A stretch of 46,632 nt of DNA from an uncultured Schlesneria sp. (lineage in GTDB: Bacteria; Planctomycetota; Planctomycetia; Planctomycetales; Planctomycetaceae), in contig CAIULL010000137.1 in NCBI GenBank assembly GCA_903899985.1, positions 1-46,632 on the forward strand. The letters run 5' to 3'. Position numbers and translations under genes: made by a program. Positions 1 through 8,813 of this stretch are shown here, piece by piece (positions within the stretch are counted from its first letter, which is position 1; each line of letters begins with the position of its first letter). The notes under the pieces were generated by a model. The model did not search any database and was not told the origin of the DNA. It was given only the letters and a program-made list of their open reading frames with translations.

Positions 1-69
1 ACAGGAAAAGTGATCATCACCCGGGGTGGATCGTCCTCTGGAGGGGATGGGCACATCTACAAGATATGA
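1..69 (+). CDS. C-terminal end of an upstream gene (partial)
   Basis: The first frame is open from base 1 and ends at TGA 67-69, reading TGKVIITRGGSSSGGDGHIYKI. The glycine- and serine-rich tail ending in IYKI resembles the last blade of a beta-propeller or sorbosone-dehydrogenase-like exported protein, but 22 residues are too few to assign a family. The rest of the gene lies outside the window. The alternative is that this is non-coding and open by chance. Confidence 0.35.
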   Translation, partial: TGKVIITRGGSSSGGDGHIYKI

Positions 70-383
70 TGGACGGAGCAAATGCTCTCAAAAAACTAAA
101 AAGATCTGCCTAAACCAAAGGCTGACGCACCCCGGCTCGCCTCGATTGTTTTTTCGTGTATTTGGTGTATTTCGTGGTTAAATTTCTTCTCGTTATAGGG
201 TTGCGGGCGATGCCCGCGCTGTGTCCTTCGTGGTGACGCTCTTCAAATCTCCGTTGCCGAACTGTTTCATACAGCAAAACCTACGGCTGAATTGGTTTTG
301 AAGGCAAAGCAGTTTCGCTGGCCCGCTTATTTCGGGCGCTGTACAGTCTATTCGCACACTTATTTCAACTTCGGAGTTCGACA
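70..383. repeat. Intergenic region with a dispersed repeat copy
   Basis: No gene is visible. Bases 121-240 closely resemble 4545-4730: both have a 'gctcgcctcga' segment, a T-rich run reading ttcgtgtatttcgtg-like words, 'aatttcttctc', and 'ggttgcgggc(g/a)atgcc(c/t)gcgctg'. This is one copy of a dispersed intergenic repeat family. A GGAG at 373-376 serves the next gene. Confidence 0.6.
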
Positions 384-827
384 ATGAATGATCGTCAGCC
401 CGAAATCGCTGGAGATGTCGCGGAAGCCAAGAGCGTCACCCCCTATGCCGTCAAGAAGCAGCGAATCATACTAATGCTTCTCGCGTACTCGACCTTTCTT
501 GGGTTCCTCGAAGTCATATTTCCGGATACAGATGCTCCAACAGATTTTGTCGTTGGCCTGCCTCTGCTGATTCTGGGGGTTTCGTGGTGTTTCACGGATG
601 CTGCTGAACGCAATTTCCGTGTGGGGCGCGTGACGTCACTTCTTTTGATCCTGTTTCTCGCCCTTGGACTTCCAATCTACCTTTTGCGGACACGTGGTTT
701 CGGTGGGTTCAAAACACTCGCACTGACTCTTTGTCTCATCGGAGTGATGCTTGCCTGTATGGTCGTCGCGGCTTTCGTGACTGCTTATGCTGGTCATGCC
801 GCTGGCCTGTTGAATCCCGTTTTTTGA
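384..827 (+). CDS. Small integral membrane protein, unknown function
   Basis: This 147-residue protein starts with a polar stretch of about 25 residues and is then almost entirely hydrophobic. Four transmembrane segments can be seen at roughly residues 26-45, 53-70, 82-102 and 111-137. No catalytic or binding motif is recognisable. The ATG at 384 is supported by GGAG at 373-376, seven bases upstream. The next gene begins 50 bp downstream on the same strand. No family assignment is made. Confidence 0.75.
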   Translation: MNDRQPEIAGDVAEAKSVTPYAVKKQRIILMLLAYSTFLGFLEVIFPDTDAPTDFVVGLPLLILGVSWCFTDAAERNFRVGRVTSLLLILFLALGLPIYLLRTRGFGGFKTLALTLCLIGVMLACMVVAAFVTAYAGHAAGLLNPVF

Positions 828-877
828 CTCCCTTATTACAACTTTCCAAGTGGTCCCTTGGATGTGGAAACGTCATC

Positions 878-1240
878 ATGTCAAAGCACCGAATCTATAC
901 GACGAGTGTCGCCAGTGTGTATCCCCACTATCTCGCGAAGGCCGAGAAAAAAGGACGTACGAAAGCTGAGGTCGATCAGATCATTTGCTGGCTCACAGGC
1001 TACACGCAAAAAGAATTCGAAGGATAACTGAATCATCAAACCGACTTCGAAACATTTTTTGCGAAAGCTCCGAAGCTGAACCCATCACGAACATTGGTCA
1101 AAGGAGTCATTTGTGGTGTCCGGATCGAAGAGATCGAAGAACCGACGATGCGCGAAATTCGCTATCTTGATAAATTGATCGATGAATTGGCGAAGGGAAA
1201 AACAATGGAAAAGATTCTGCGGAAACCAGCGGAAGCGTGA
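878..1240 (+). pseudogene. DUF2200 family protein interrupted by an in-frame TAA
   Basis: The frame opens at ATG 878 with [18 protein letters not shown] and matches the start of DUF2200, a small (about 120 residues) family of unknown function. TAA at 1025-1027 stops it after 49 residues (…YTQKEFEG). The same frame then continues without a shift from 1028 to TGA 1238-1240. It encodes the rest of the family: a [15 protein letters not shown] segment, a [16 protein letters not shown] segment and a C-terminal [20 protein letters not shown]. With the TAA read as one residue (one base from CAA, Gln), the whole would be 120 residues, the family's normal length. So this is a single nonsense change, not a frameshift. 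It may be a recent pseudogene or a sequencing error. Confidence 0.8.
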
Positions 1241-1493
1241 CGACGACAGCGAAAATCTCTTGTCGCAGACTGAGGATTACAGTCGTTCGGAAGGGGCGGA
1301 TTTCGAAATTGTGGGCGTTTTTGTGCACGTCAATCGACCTGGCAAGCCAGCAATGGTGTGCTGCCTTTCGGCCGGAAGAACGTTGAATGTTCCTGCATCG
1401 AACTACCAATCTTCGATTTTCGTTGCCCCAATAACGACCCTGATTGGCCAACAATTTCATAATCCACCCGTTCGGCAGCAGGAGCAGGCACTG

Positions 1494-2003
1494 ATGGTGA
1501 CAATTTCAACGGCAAGCCTCGACCTGGTGCTACAGACGCCGGATCAGGTCCTCACCTGGATCGATTCCCTGCCCTCAGAAATTCGAGCTGAAGTCTCCCC
1601 CGACTGGATCGCTCGAGTTCGTTCAACGGCAGAGGGGGACCCGTGGTCGCTGACCTTTAACGTGGTCGAACGTACGAGCGGATCGGTCGTCGGCAGTTGT
1701 GCGTTTAAAGGACCGCCGGACACCGAGGGGATCGTGGAGGCATCTTATTACACTGACCCGAACCATTGCGGCCGTGGGTTTGCCACCGAGGCGGCCAGGG
1801 GGCTGACCGAGTTCGCGTTTGCCAGCGGCCAGGTTCGACTCGTCCGCGCCCACACGAAGTCGGACCATGGCGCATCGGCGAGGATTCTCACAAAGTGTGG
1901 CTTTCGCCTGGTCGGCGAGGTCATGGACCCCGAGGACGGGTTGGTCTTTCGTTGGGAACGAAACGTTGCTGAAACTGACACAACGGCAGAAAGTGGTGCA
2001 TGA
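1494..2003 (+). CDS. GNAT family N-acetyltransferase (RimJ/RimL-like)
   Basis: This 169-residue protein is predicted to transfer an acetyl group from acetyl-CoA to an amine; the substrate is unknown. The GNAT fold is indicated by VVGSCAFKGPP (strand 4 region), the acetyl-CoA loop HCGRGFATEAARGL, in which the R/Q-x-x-G-x-G/A pattern is clear, and the C-terminal GASARILTKCGFRLVGE, typical of RimJ/RimL-like enzymes. The frame is open much further upstream, to 1182. ATG 1494 is preferred because GGAG lies nine bases ahead (1481-1484), and the upstream residues overlap the DUF2200 frame and do not resemble the family. Confidence 0.85.
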   Translation: MVTISTASLDLVLQTPDQVLTWIDSLPSEIRAEVSPDWIARVRSTAEGDPWSLTFNVVERTSGSVVGSCAFKGPPDTEGIVEASYYTDPNHCGRGFATEAARGLTEFAFASGQVRLVRAHTKSDHGASARILTKCGFRLVGEVMDPEDGLVFRWERNVAETDTTAESGA

Positions 2004-2860
2004 GGCGTCGTTTAAAGTTGTTGTCACCTGGTAACTGTCTTAAAACCGCAGAGCGGCGACCGAAGAGAGCCTGGGGCAGCTTCTGCCCCAGGTTTCGTCA
2101 GATAAGAGCAAACAAAAAGCCCCCTCGGGCAACGCGGTGAAGGATTTTTTTGAGAAGTGAAAAGCCCACCGGCTGCTTTCAGCGACTTCTCTGGCACGCA
2201 TGCTCTTTGTCCCTTTGGGACATACGATAATAACCCACCGATTTATCGGTGGGATTGAAAGTAGAATCGGACGGAAAGCCCCGCAAGGGGCGAAAGACCT
2301 TCTTTCAAGGATTGCCATTTGACGAATATTTGTCGTTTCTGTTGGTGATCTGTCGTCCCTGTCGGGACTCGACCTATCGACCCGGTCACTCGCCCACCCT
2401 TGAAAGGGTGGGCTATTGTCGGGCGTCCCAATGGGACGAGGAACTCCGCCCGAATCCGTTAACGATGGCGACCCTTTGCTGACACAATGCTTATTTCCAA
2501 CGGGTGTTTTCTCGAAGAAAACTCCTTCACGGCGTTGCCCCTCGGGGCGACCGAGATTGGATGTTCGTGTCAATCGCTGTCATTGATCCTTGTCCACTCT
2601 CAAATTGGAGGCGGGGAAATTGAGATGGTGATTCGACTCGGCCGCCCCGCTGGGGCTTTTTATCAGTTTTTTGTTGTGTTTCTTCCTGGGGCTGAAGCGC
2701 CCCAGGCTTTACTCGGTCGCCGCTCTGCGGCTTAAGAACGCCCACGATCGCTCACCGCCTAAGCGAACTCCGAGAGGCGCTACCGGAATTCGAAATTCCT
2801 CTGAATCAAGATGGTCTTCTCATATCGACGGAGCCAAGCGGCATCACACGTTTGGCCCTG
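2004..2860. repeat. Gene-free block of REP-like hairpins with terminal inverted repeats
   Basis: No convincing gene is present. Perfect stems include 2070-2079/2083-2092 (cctggggcag), 2234-2242/2245-2253 (cccaccgat) and 2392-2400/2405-2413 (gcccaccct). Smaller ones fall near 2424-2437, 2543-2553, 2648-2660 and 2687-2708. The outer ends are inverted copies of each other: the gcagagcggcgaccga word near 2048-2063 returns as its complement near 2715-2731, each next to a cctgggg hairpin. A 'tgaaggatttttt' word at 2140-2153 also recurs inverted near 2515-2530 and again at 6447-6480. Confidence 0.65.
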
Positions 2861-3919
2861 TCAGTCATGGATTGGCTGATCGGAAATCGAGACGTCATCA
2901 AGGTAAAGCGTTGCGGTTTTCTGTTTCTCGTTGTACGCGCTGATCCCGACTTCGAAGCTGTTGTAAATCATCTTTGCCAACACGAGGGTCTGTCCGTGCG
3001 TGTCGATGACCTTCTGACCGTCCTGCCAGAGTTCGATCACGCCATCGGGTTGTTCCGTCAGTTGAAGATGGGCCTTGAGATGCACCCATCGTCCCTTGGG
3101 AAACTCCACTTCCTGACCCTTTGGTTGCCGGTAATACGGATGGTCGAAAGCCTTGAGCTGAAAACAGGCATGTTTGCCGTCCTCGATGACGATCCGCATT
3201 CCCGGATGCTGGTTGATCCAGGTTGTCTCGAGGTCAAGAACGGTGAATGGCATGCCACTGTCCGCAGGGACGTAACACCAGAACGACATCCAGACATCGT
3301 CTCCCTTTGCGAAATGCACTAATTCCGTGGAAAGAGATGACTTGGCGGTGACCATGCCCGGGTTGGGGGGGACGGAAACGAACTTCAGCGCTGTCGTTCC
3401 TCGATGGACGACTTCGGCACTCGGTTCGATGCGGTTATCGAGAAAGTCCGCGTCACGTTTCAAGATCCGGTTTCGAAGCTGCACATAGTCTTTGACCGCT
3501 GGTGCCCGGGGGGATTGCAGTTCGCACGCGGTCCAACCCCGTTTCAGATCGATCAAATCCCGCAGGTGTGTCGTCCCTTCAAAATCGTCCGAGAAACTTC
3601 GCTTGAGCGGTACGGGTTCGCCGTCTGGCACCGTGCGGAAGATGGCACCATCCCGTTCGATGTAATTCTTTGCGTAGAAATCGGGATCGTAGACCTGTTG
3701 CGCGAACTCCCATTTTTTAGATTGCGGATTCACCCGATAGAGACGGCCGTTGTGGAGCTTGTAGGTGCTCCCTTTTTCGGTGACGGTTCGCTCCACTTCG
3801 GATTCCGGCAACGGGTCGATCGCCCCACGTTTTTTAAAAACGGGCCAGACTAGTCCCAGCAGCACGAAAAGTAACAGGACGGCAACGGTCCCAATGAGAA
3901 GCCGTTTCATGATTCGCAT
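2861..3919 (-). CDS. Membrane-anchored/exported jelly-roll protein, polysaccharide-lyase-like
   Basis: The protein has about 352 residues from the chosen start. A hydrophobic segment at residues 4-26 (LLIGTVAVLLLFVLLGL) acts as signal anchor, so the bulk is extracytoplasmic. The second half resembles the concanavalin-A-like fold of heparin-lyase-type proteins: VWMSFWCYVPADSG, GRWVHLKAHLQL, GVIELWQDGQKV and a final TATLYLDDVSISD strand. I cannot see a catalytic set that would prove lyase activity; carbohydrate binding alone is equally possible. The frame extends to a GTG at 3952 and has an ATG at 3940. ATG 3919 is preferred because a GGAAA lies just ahead and it directly precedes the signal anchor. 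It is flanked by repeat blocks on both sides. Confidence 0.7.
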   Translation of the reverse strand: MRIMKRLLIGTVAVLLLFVLLGLVWPVFKKRGAIDPLPESEVERTVTEKGSTYKLHNGRLYRVNPQSKKWEFAQQVYDPDFYAKNYIERDGAIFRTVPDGEPVPLKRSFSDDFEGTTHLRDLIDLKRGWTACELQSPRAPAVKDYVQLRNRILKRDADFLDNRIEPSAEVVHRGTTALKFVSVPPNPGMVTAKSSLSTELVHFAKGDDVWMSFWCYVPADSGMPFTVLDLETTWINQHPGMRIVIEDGKHACFQLKAFDHPYYRQPKGQEVEFPKGRWVHLKAHLQLTEQPDGVIELWQDGQKVIDTHGQTLVLAKMIYNSFEVGISAYNEKQKTATLYLDDVSISDQPIHD

Positions 3920-4163
3920 GAGTGCATATTTTCCATTCATGAAGTGTTGCACGAGTTCGGAACGACTGGAAATGAAGTCGAATGACGGCCAGATGTAGCC
4001 CGATGATCGTTGATGTGGGAATTCGTATCAATGAAGATCAAAAGAGTTCAGCCACAGATGCACATAGAACCACACAGATAACGAGGAACAAATTCCATGA
4101 AACAACTTAAAATGCCTACAGACGGGGACGTCCGGGTTAATTCTCACGTACAATCGAAGAATT

Positions 4164-4249
4164 GATTTCTCACAGAGCCACGGAGACGCGGAGATTGATG
4201 AGAACGAGATTGGTCACTCCTCCGTGTCTCAGTGACTCTGTGAGAAACC
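4164..4249. repeat. Inverted repeat, 30-base arms
   Basis: Arm 4164-4193 (centre ctcacagagccacggagac) is complementary to arm 4220-4249 (centre ctccgtgtctcagtgactct) with four mismatches, separated by 26 bases. It has no T-run, so it is better seen as a palindromic dispersed repeat than as a terminator. Confidence 0.7.
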
Positions 4250-4375
4250 AATCGACCGGTTTAATTCGGTGAACGCCAAGTACGTCGGAAGTCCGCGTTA
4301 CGTTGAACGGTGGGCGGCGGAAATTGGCAGAAAATCACCGCGAAGGACCCATTGCGGGCGAAGCTCGAATTCCAA

Positions 4376-4690
4376 TTACGAGAAGAAATTGAACCACGAA
4401 AAACATGAAAAAAAGTCCAGGCGAGCGTCAGCCCCCGGACTCTTTTTTCGGCGAATACAGGCTGCCTTTGGTTTGACGTAACCGACCCGGCGTTTGCGTG
4501 GTTCATTCCGTCGTCGAACGTGACGGACGAAGAGTCCGAGGGCTAACGCACCTCGGCTCGCCTCGACAACGCGCGAACGATGATCCAACTCTGAACCCAT
4601 CGTCCGACGCGCGTCAACCGGCTATGCCGGTCGCCTCGACTGTTTTTTTTCGTGTATTTCGTGTTTTTCTTGGTTCAATTTCTTCTCAGA
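4376..4690. repeat. Imperfect inverted repeat of the dispersed 'cacgaaa' family
   Basis: The left arm, about 4376-4426, contains gagaagaaattgaaccacga followed by an A-rich run and 'aggcgagc'. The right arm, about 4631-4690, contains the complementary order: tcgcctcga, a T-rich run, and ttggttcaatttcttctc. A related direct copy lies at 121-240. These are repeat copies in opposite orientation, not coding sequence. Confidence 0.6.
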
Positions 4691-4812
4691 TTTGGTTGCG
4701 GGCAATGCCTGCGCTGGGTATTTCGTGGTTGCCCTCTTCCTCTCAATTTGAGTTGCGGACGCCGCCCGCACTATGATCGATCGGGCAACACGCTCTTGCA
4801 AGGAAACGATTC

Positions 4813-6135
4813 ATGACACTACCACGATCTGCGTCGGATGCCGGACTGAGCCGTCGCGATGTTCTGGCTGCCTCCGCTGCAATGGGCCTTGGACTGACGT
4901 TCGGCGTCCATGCTGCATCTGCTCAACCGACCTCAGAACGCTCATCACTCAACAGGTTGCGGGTCGGTGCGATCGGACTCCGTTATCAAGGGAGCGTCAT
5001 CGCTCACAAAGCACAACTTTACGGCGATATCACGGCCGTGTGTGACGTTGACCGGAATGTGCGTGATCAAGCCAAAGCCTCTTTCGGCAGCACGCCGTTT
5101 GCCTGCGAAGATTATCGAGATCTGATCAGCCGCAAGGATATCGATGTCGTCACGATCGGCAGTCCTGACCATTGGCATACGAAGATGGTCATTGATGCCT
5201 GCCGCGCGGGCAAGGATGTCTATTGCGAGAAGCCGTTGACACTCACGATTGACGAAGGGAAGCAACTGACAAAGGTCGTACGCGAAACAGGCCGGATTGT
5301 TCAAGTCGGATCATGGCAGCGAAGTGACGATCGCTTTCGGCTCGCCGTTGAAATGGTCCGTGCAGGCCGAATCGGCAAGCTGCAGAAGGTCGATGTCGTG
5401 CTGGGGAAGAACGTGACAAGTGGCTCCTTCGTGCCCCGCAATCCCCCCGCACATCTCAACTGGAATTTATGGCAGGGTCAAACACCCGATGTCCCGTACA
5501 TCGAAGAGCGAACTCATTACACGTTTCGCTGGTGGTACGAGTACTCAGGCGGCCAAATGACTGACTGGGGTGCTCATCACATTGACATCGCGCAGTGGGC
5601 CATTGATTCCGAACCGGTGGAGATCAATGGCACTGCGAAAATGCCAGACGTGGCGAACGGTTTCAACGTCGCGGTCGACTTTAATGTGACTTACAAGTTT
5701 GCCAACGGAGTGACCATGACGGTCACCGACACGGGTGACAATGGAATTCTTTTTACCGGCGACGCGGGACGATTGTTCGTCAATCGCGGCAAAATCACAG
5801 GCGTTCCGGTTGACGCACTGAAGACGCAGCCACTCCATCGCCAAGACTGGAAAGCTTACCACTACGACAATCTGGACCGACCGCCGCGAGTGGGAAAACT
5901 CGACGCGATCATCAATCACATGGGGAATTTCTTTGATTGCGTCCAATCGCGTACCACGCCGGTGTCGGATGTCATCAGTTCGCACCGCACCGTGTCAACT
6001 TGTCACCTGGGCAACATTTCGATGCGCCTCGGCCGTCCGCTGAAATGGGATGCGGAGAAAGAAGTGTTCATTGGTGACAACGAAGCGAACACCTGGCTGA
6101 AACGCGAACAGCGTCAGGGCTTTGAGACGGTCTGA
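4813..6135 (+). CDS. Gfo/Idh/MocA family oxidoreductase, Tat-exported
   Basis: This 440-residue protein is predicted to be an NAD(P)-dependent dehydrogenase acting on a sugar or inositol derivative. A Tat signal is clear: SRRDVLAAS at residues 13-21, a hydrophobic stretch and an A-S-A cleavage region near 35-38. The Rossmann fold starts with RVGAIGLRYQG (50-60), followed by AVCDVD (75-80). The family's EKP motif is at 139-141 in VYCEKPLT, where the lysine is catalytic. The C-terminal half has the usual GGQMTDWGAHHIDIAQWA motif, with the active-site histidine region. ATG 4813 has an AAGGAAA about 8 bases upstream. Exported members are abundant in planctomycetes; the substrate here is unknown. 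Confidence 0.92.
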   Translation: MTLPRSASDAGLSRRDVLAASAAMGLGLTFGVHAASAQPTSERSSLNRLRVGAIGLRYQGSVIAHKAQLYGDITAVCDVDRNVRDQAKASFGSTPFACEDYRDLISRKDIDVVTIGSPDHWHTKMVIDACRAGKDVYCEKPLTLTIDEGKQLTKVVRETGRIVQVGSWQRSDDRFRLAVEMVRAGRIGKLQKVDVVLGKNVTSGSFVPRNPPAHLNWNLWQGQTPDVPYIEERTHYTFRWWYEYSGGQMTDWGAHHIDIAQWAIDSEPVEINGTAKMPDVANGFNVAVDFNVTYKFANGVTMTVTDTGDNGILFTGDAGRLFVNRGKITGVPVDALKTQPLHRQDWKAYHYDNLDRPPRVGKLDAIINHMGNFFDCVQSRTTPVSDVISSHRTVSTCHLGNISMRLGRPLKWDAEKEVFIGDNEANTWLKREQRQGFETV

Positions 6136-6515
6136 AAAAACGAACCGAGGCGAGACCGCTTTTTTTGATAGAAAAGTTGTAACCCGCTGGCGGTGGCGAG
6201 CATCAAACTTGCATCGATGGTTCGTTCGGCCGAAGTGATCTTACACACAAGGCGGCTGTGATTGGTCGCCCGTAAGGTCAACACTTTGAAGGATCGTTCT
6301 TCGTGTCAACATGAGTTCGAACGAAATCTTGTACCACTGAATGCCCCTTTTCGGTCATTCAGTCTCTTTCAAACGAGAGTTTACGGGGTGACGAAACTCC
6401 GTCGGTAAAAACTCCGATGAAGTCGTACGTCCTGACAGCACCGTTTTGAAAAATCCTTCACGGTGTTGCCGTAAGGGGTGCGCCCTTTTCCTGTTGCTTT
6501 ATGGAGCATGCTGCG
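6136..6515. other. Intergenic region, no gene seen
   Basis: A small stem (actgaatg/cattcagt) sits near 6337-6370. Bases 6447-6485 carry a 'tccttcacggtgttgccgtaaggggtg' type word related to the repeat block at 2004-2860. GGAG at 6503-6506 is the likely ribosome binding site of the next gene. Nothing else is recognised. Confidence 0.4.
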
Positions 6516-7205
6516 ATGATGTGTCTGCAACGCGTTTTACTGGCCGGGCTTTTCGGGTTCGCCGCAACCGCCGCCGAGGCGGGGATGGTGACATATTCGG
6601 ACAGTATTTCACAGACCACAACCAACTGGTCAAATGTTTTAACTGTCAGCAAGTTCGACACATCACTTGGTACGCTGAATTCGGTCACGATCACGTTTGG
6701 TGGTTCCGTTGTATCCAACGCTAAAGTCGAAAGCCTGGACGCGACATCGAGCACAATCACGGCAAAATCGTCAGCGGAGCTTAAGCTGAGTTACAGCGAC
6801 GGAACGTTGCTCTTCGACGAAACTCCCACCAATTCCAAGACATTTAATGCGTCGGCATTCGATGGCATGATCGATTTCGGAGGCACGTCGGGACATTCCT
6901 TCGGCAACGTGACGGCAACGATCAGCCCGAATGACATGACGGTTTTAACATCCGGAGCTGAGTTCGCTGCTTTCCAGGGAACAGGAACTTACTCGTTCTC
7001 CACGTCCACGAATGATCATTCCAGCACAACTGGAGCCGGAAATCTGATCAGTCAAATCAGCACCACGGCGGGTGACAGCGTCAGCGTAACATATGACTAC
7101 ACGCCAACGTCTTCGGTTCCTGAGCCGTCGACGGCGGTGACGGCTGCCATCGGTGTCGTGGTCTGCGGGCTGGTACATCGCCTTCGTCGCCGTGCTCGGG
7201 CTTGA
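6516..7205 (+). CDS. PEP-CTERM sorting domain protein, choice-of-anchor E type
   Basis: The protein has 229 residues from ATG 6516. It has a signal peptide ending at …AATAAEAG (about residue 22) and a beta-rich Ser/Thr-rich body. The tail VPEPSTAVTAAIGVVVCGL followed by VHRLRRRARA is a textbook PEP-CTERM signal: the VPEPS motif, a membrane helix and a basic end. The body (SISQTTTNWSNVLTVSKFD, then LNSVTITFGG) fits the choice-of-anchor E architecture. Such proteins are exported, processed by an exosortase and anchored or released at the surface. No exosortase is in this window. An in-frame ATG at 6501 exists, but GGAG at 6503-6506 favours 6516. A strong hairpin follows at 7289-7314. Confidence 0.85.
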   Translation: MMCLQRVLLAGLFGFAATAAEAGMVTYSDSISQTTTNWSNVLTVSKFDTSLGTLNSVTITFGGSVVSNAKVESLDATSSTITAKSSAELKLSYSDGTLLFDETPTNSKTFNASAFDGMIDFGGTSGHSFGNVTATISPNDMTVLTSGAEFAAFQGTGTYSFSTSTNDHSSTTGAGNLISQISTTAGDSVSVTYDYTPTSSVPEPSTAVTAAIGVVVCGLVHRLRRRARA

Positions 7206-7288
7206 TTCTGCGGTCTGTCATCACGGTACGGCTAATGACCCCTGTTTTTATCAGGGCCAGATCCTTCAACGATTTATCGTATCGATCT

Positions 7289-7314
7289 GGGGGCGGTCAT
7301 GATTGACCGCCCCC
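7289..7314. terminator. Terminator-like hairpin after the PEP-CTERM gene
   Basis: A perfect 10-bp GC-rich stem, gggggcggtc (7289-7298) with gaccgccccc (7305-7314) and a 6-base loop, lies 84 bases after the PEP-CTERM stop. It is followed by attaataatt rather than a clean T-run, so it is only terminator-like. It sits between converging genes and may serve both. Confidence 0.5.
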
Positions 7315-7329
7315 ATTAATAATTCGCCA

Positions 7330-7447
7330 CCCCACCGCCCCTGCGGTGGTGATTAACGGGCCTTTGCTCTAGGAATTTAGTTGACATGGTGAGTATTTGT
7401 TGGGCTGGTGCAAAGGCCCGGTGACCACCGCCGCGGGGGCGGTGGGG
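7330..7447. repeat. Inverted repeat with 38-base arms
   Basis: Arm 7330-7367 begins ccccaccgcccctgcggtgg and ends gggcctttgc. Arm 7410-7447 begins gcaaaggccc and ends gggggcggtgggg, its complement with a few mismatches. The 42-base centre is AT-richer. It lies in the 318-bp gap between the PEP-CTERM gene and the converging propeller gene, and no gene is visible in that gap. Confidence 0.7.
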
Positions 7448-7523
7448 TTTGATTGAGTTACCGGCTTCACTGCAACTCTCGCCAAATATTGGCTTTCAAT
7501 CGGGGTTCCAGGCCTGCTTTTGA

Positions 7524-8813
7524 TCACTTGATCATTGATGGTATCCATCGAGGATGGTCGGCACCGAGCTCGTTCATGCCCCGAGTGATCATGCGAGGAT
7601 TTGTTCCATCGCTCTCCATCACCCAGATCGCGGGGGCTTCGCCCGTCGCCGCACGACAAAATACGATCTGCTTGCCGTCTGGTGACTCGCTCGCTCGGAA
7701 GTCCCAGACGTTTTCTTTTTCGGGTGTCAGCACAGTCACCGACCCCGTTGCGGGATCGAGCCGACAGATCTGGGTTCCGCCACGTGCCAGTTCCGGCTTG
7801 AAATCTCGATTGAAGTGATCGAGATCGGGCTGATTGACTCGATATTCCCAGGGAACCCTGGCATCTCTGGTCCTGCGCGGAAACAGGATTTTTCCATCCA
7901 GCGTCCACGAGGGGACATTGGAACCACCTCCGCGAGTCTTTTGATCACCATAAGTCGCCGCAAACCACATCGACTGGCCTGACGTCAGGACCCGATGTTC
8001 CGATCCGTCAGGACGTCCGATACAGACATCGGCCCAATCGTGGCCGGGGTCCTGCTGGTGCAGGCAGTCAACATACAAAACCCATTGGCCGTCGGGTGAC
8101 CACTGGGTTCCAAAATAAAGGTGACCCGGTTGTGCCGCGAGACGAATCCGGTTCGAGCCGTCGACATCACTGGTCCAGACCTGATACCCCTGAGGGCTGG
8201 CCAGATGAAAGGCAACCCGTTTTCCATCTGGGCTGAGGCTGAGTCCATACGGCAGCCCCTCGCCTGCTTTTGTAAATTCCCGAGCATCGCTTCCATCCAG
8301 GCGAACGCTGTAGATCTGTCCGACCTTGTTTTTCACGACCTGAATCAGCAGGCGATCCTCAGAAATCAGAAGTGCGGGCGTCGTGAAGGGAGCAATGCGG
8401 TCTTTTGTGCAGATTTCTTCGAGAGATTCCGATTCCAGATCGTATTGCCACAAATGCGTCGGCGTCTGGGTATAGAATTCTTCGAACGGTCGACCAGGCC
8501 CGTCGCGGCGTGGCTCCATGCTCAAGACCACCACACGACGCCCGTCGGGAAAACAAGCGCCCGGCTGCCACGTCGCCTGTCCCGGTTTGTCGAAGCTCAA
8601 GTATTTCGGTTCACTGCCATCGATCGTCGCTAATGCGGTTTTCCCTTGCGATGTGAAAAAAAATCGTTTTGAGCCTGGCGAGGCAGAAGCCTCATCCGCC
8701 CCGAAAGCGAACAGGTCAGTAAAGAGCCAGGCAATGACGAGCGCTAAAGCCGTCAGCTCATGTCGGCACAGAACATTCAATCGATGGAAACAGAGTTGAA
8801 ACAGGTCTGACAT
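7524..8813 (-). CDS. Exported TolB-like (PD40/WD40-like) beta-propeller protein
   Basis: This 429-residue protein has an N-terminal hydrophobic segment (about residues 21-38) that acts as signal peptide or anchor. The body carries repeated PD40 blades: LSLSPDGKRVAFHLASP, TQWSPDGQWVLYVD, PSWTLDGKILFPRR and SESPDGKQIVFCRA, with interspersed DGS(D/E/N) loops. This is the TolB-type propeller, usually a scaffold for protein or ligand binding in the periplasm. No protease domain is attached, and it is not the Pal-associated TolB (no tol genes nearby). The start is ATG 8811-8813, at the upstream end of the long open frame. Confidence 0.8.
   Translation of the reverse strand: MSDLFQLCFHRLNVLCRHELTALALVIAWLFTDLFAFGADEASASPGSKRFFFTSQGKTALATIDGSEPKYLSFDKPGQATWQPGACFPDGRRVVVLSMEPRRDGPGRPFEEFYTQTPTHLWQYDLESESLEEICTKDRIAPFTTPALLISEDRLLIQVVKNKVGQIYSVRLDGSDAREFTKAGEGLPYGLSLSPDGKRVAFHLASPQGYQVWTSDVDGSNRIRLAAQPGHLYFGTQWSPDGQWVLYVDCLHQQDPGHDWADVCIGRPDGSEHRVLTSGQSMWFAATYGDQKTRGGGSNVPSWTLDGKILFPRRTRDARVPWEYRVNQPDLDHFNRDFKPELARGGTQICRLDPATGSVTVLTPEKENVWDFRASESPDGKQIVFCRAATGEAPAIWVMESDGTNPRMITRGMNELGADHPRWIPSMIK

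Larger units (their letters stand above)
3953..4812. repeat. Gene-free block with several dispersed inverted repeats
   Basis: No gene is supported. Near 4050-4090 there is an 'agccacagatgcacatagaaccacacagat' type word, common as an intergenic repeat. An inverted repeat spans 4164-4249. A second, larger inverted pair has arms near 4376-4426 and 4631-4690. Its right arm is also the copy related to 121-240. An AAGGAAA at about 4799-4805 is the ribosome binding site of the following gene. Confidence 0.6.
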
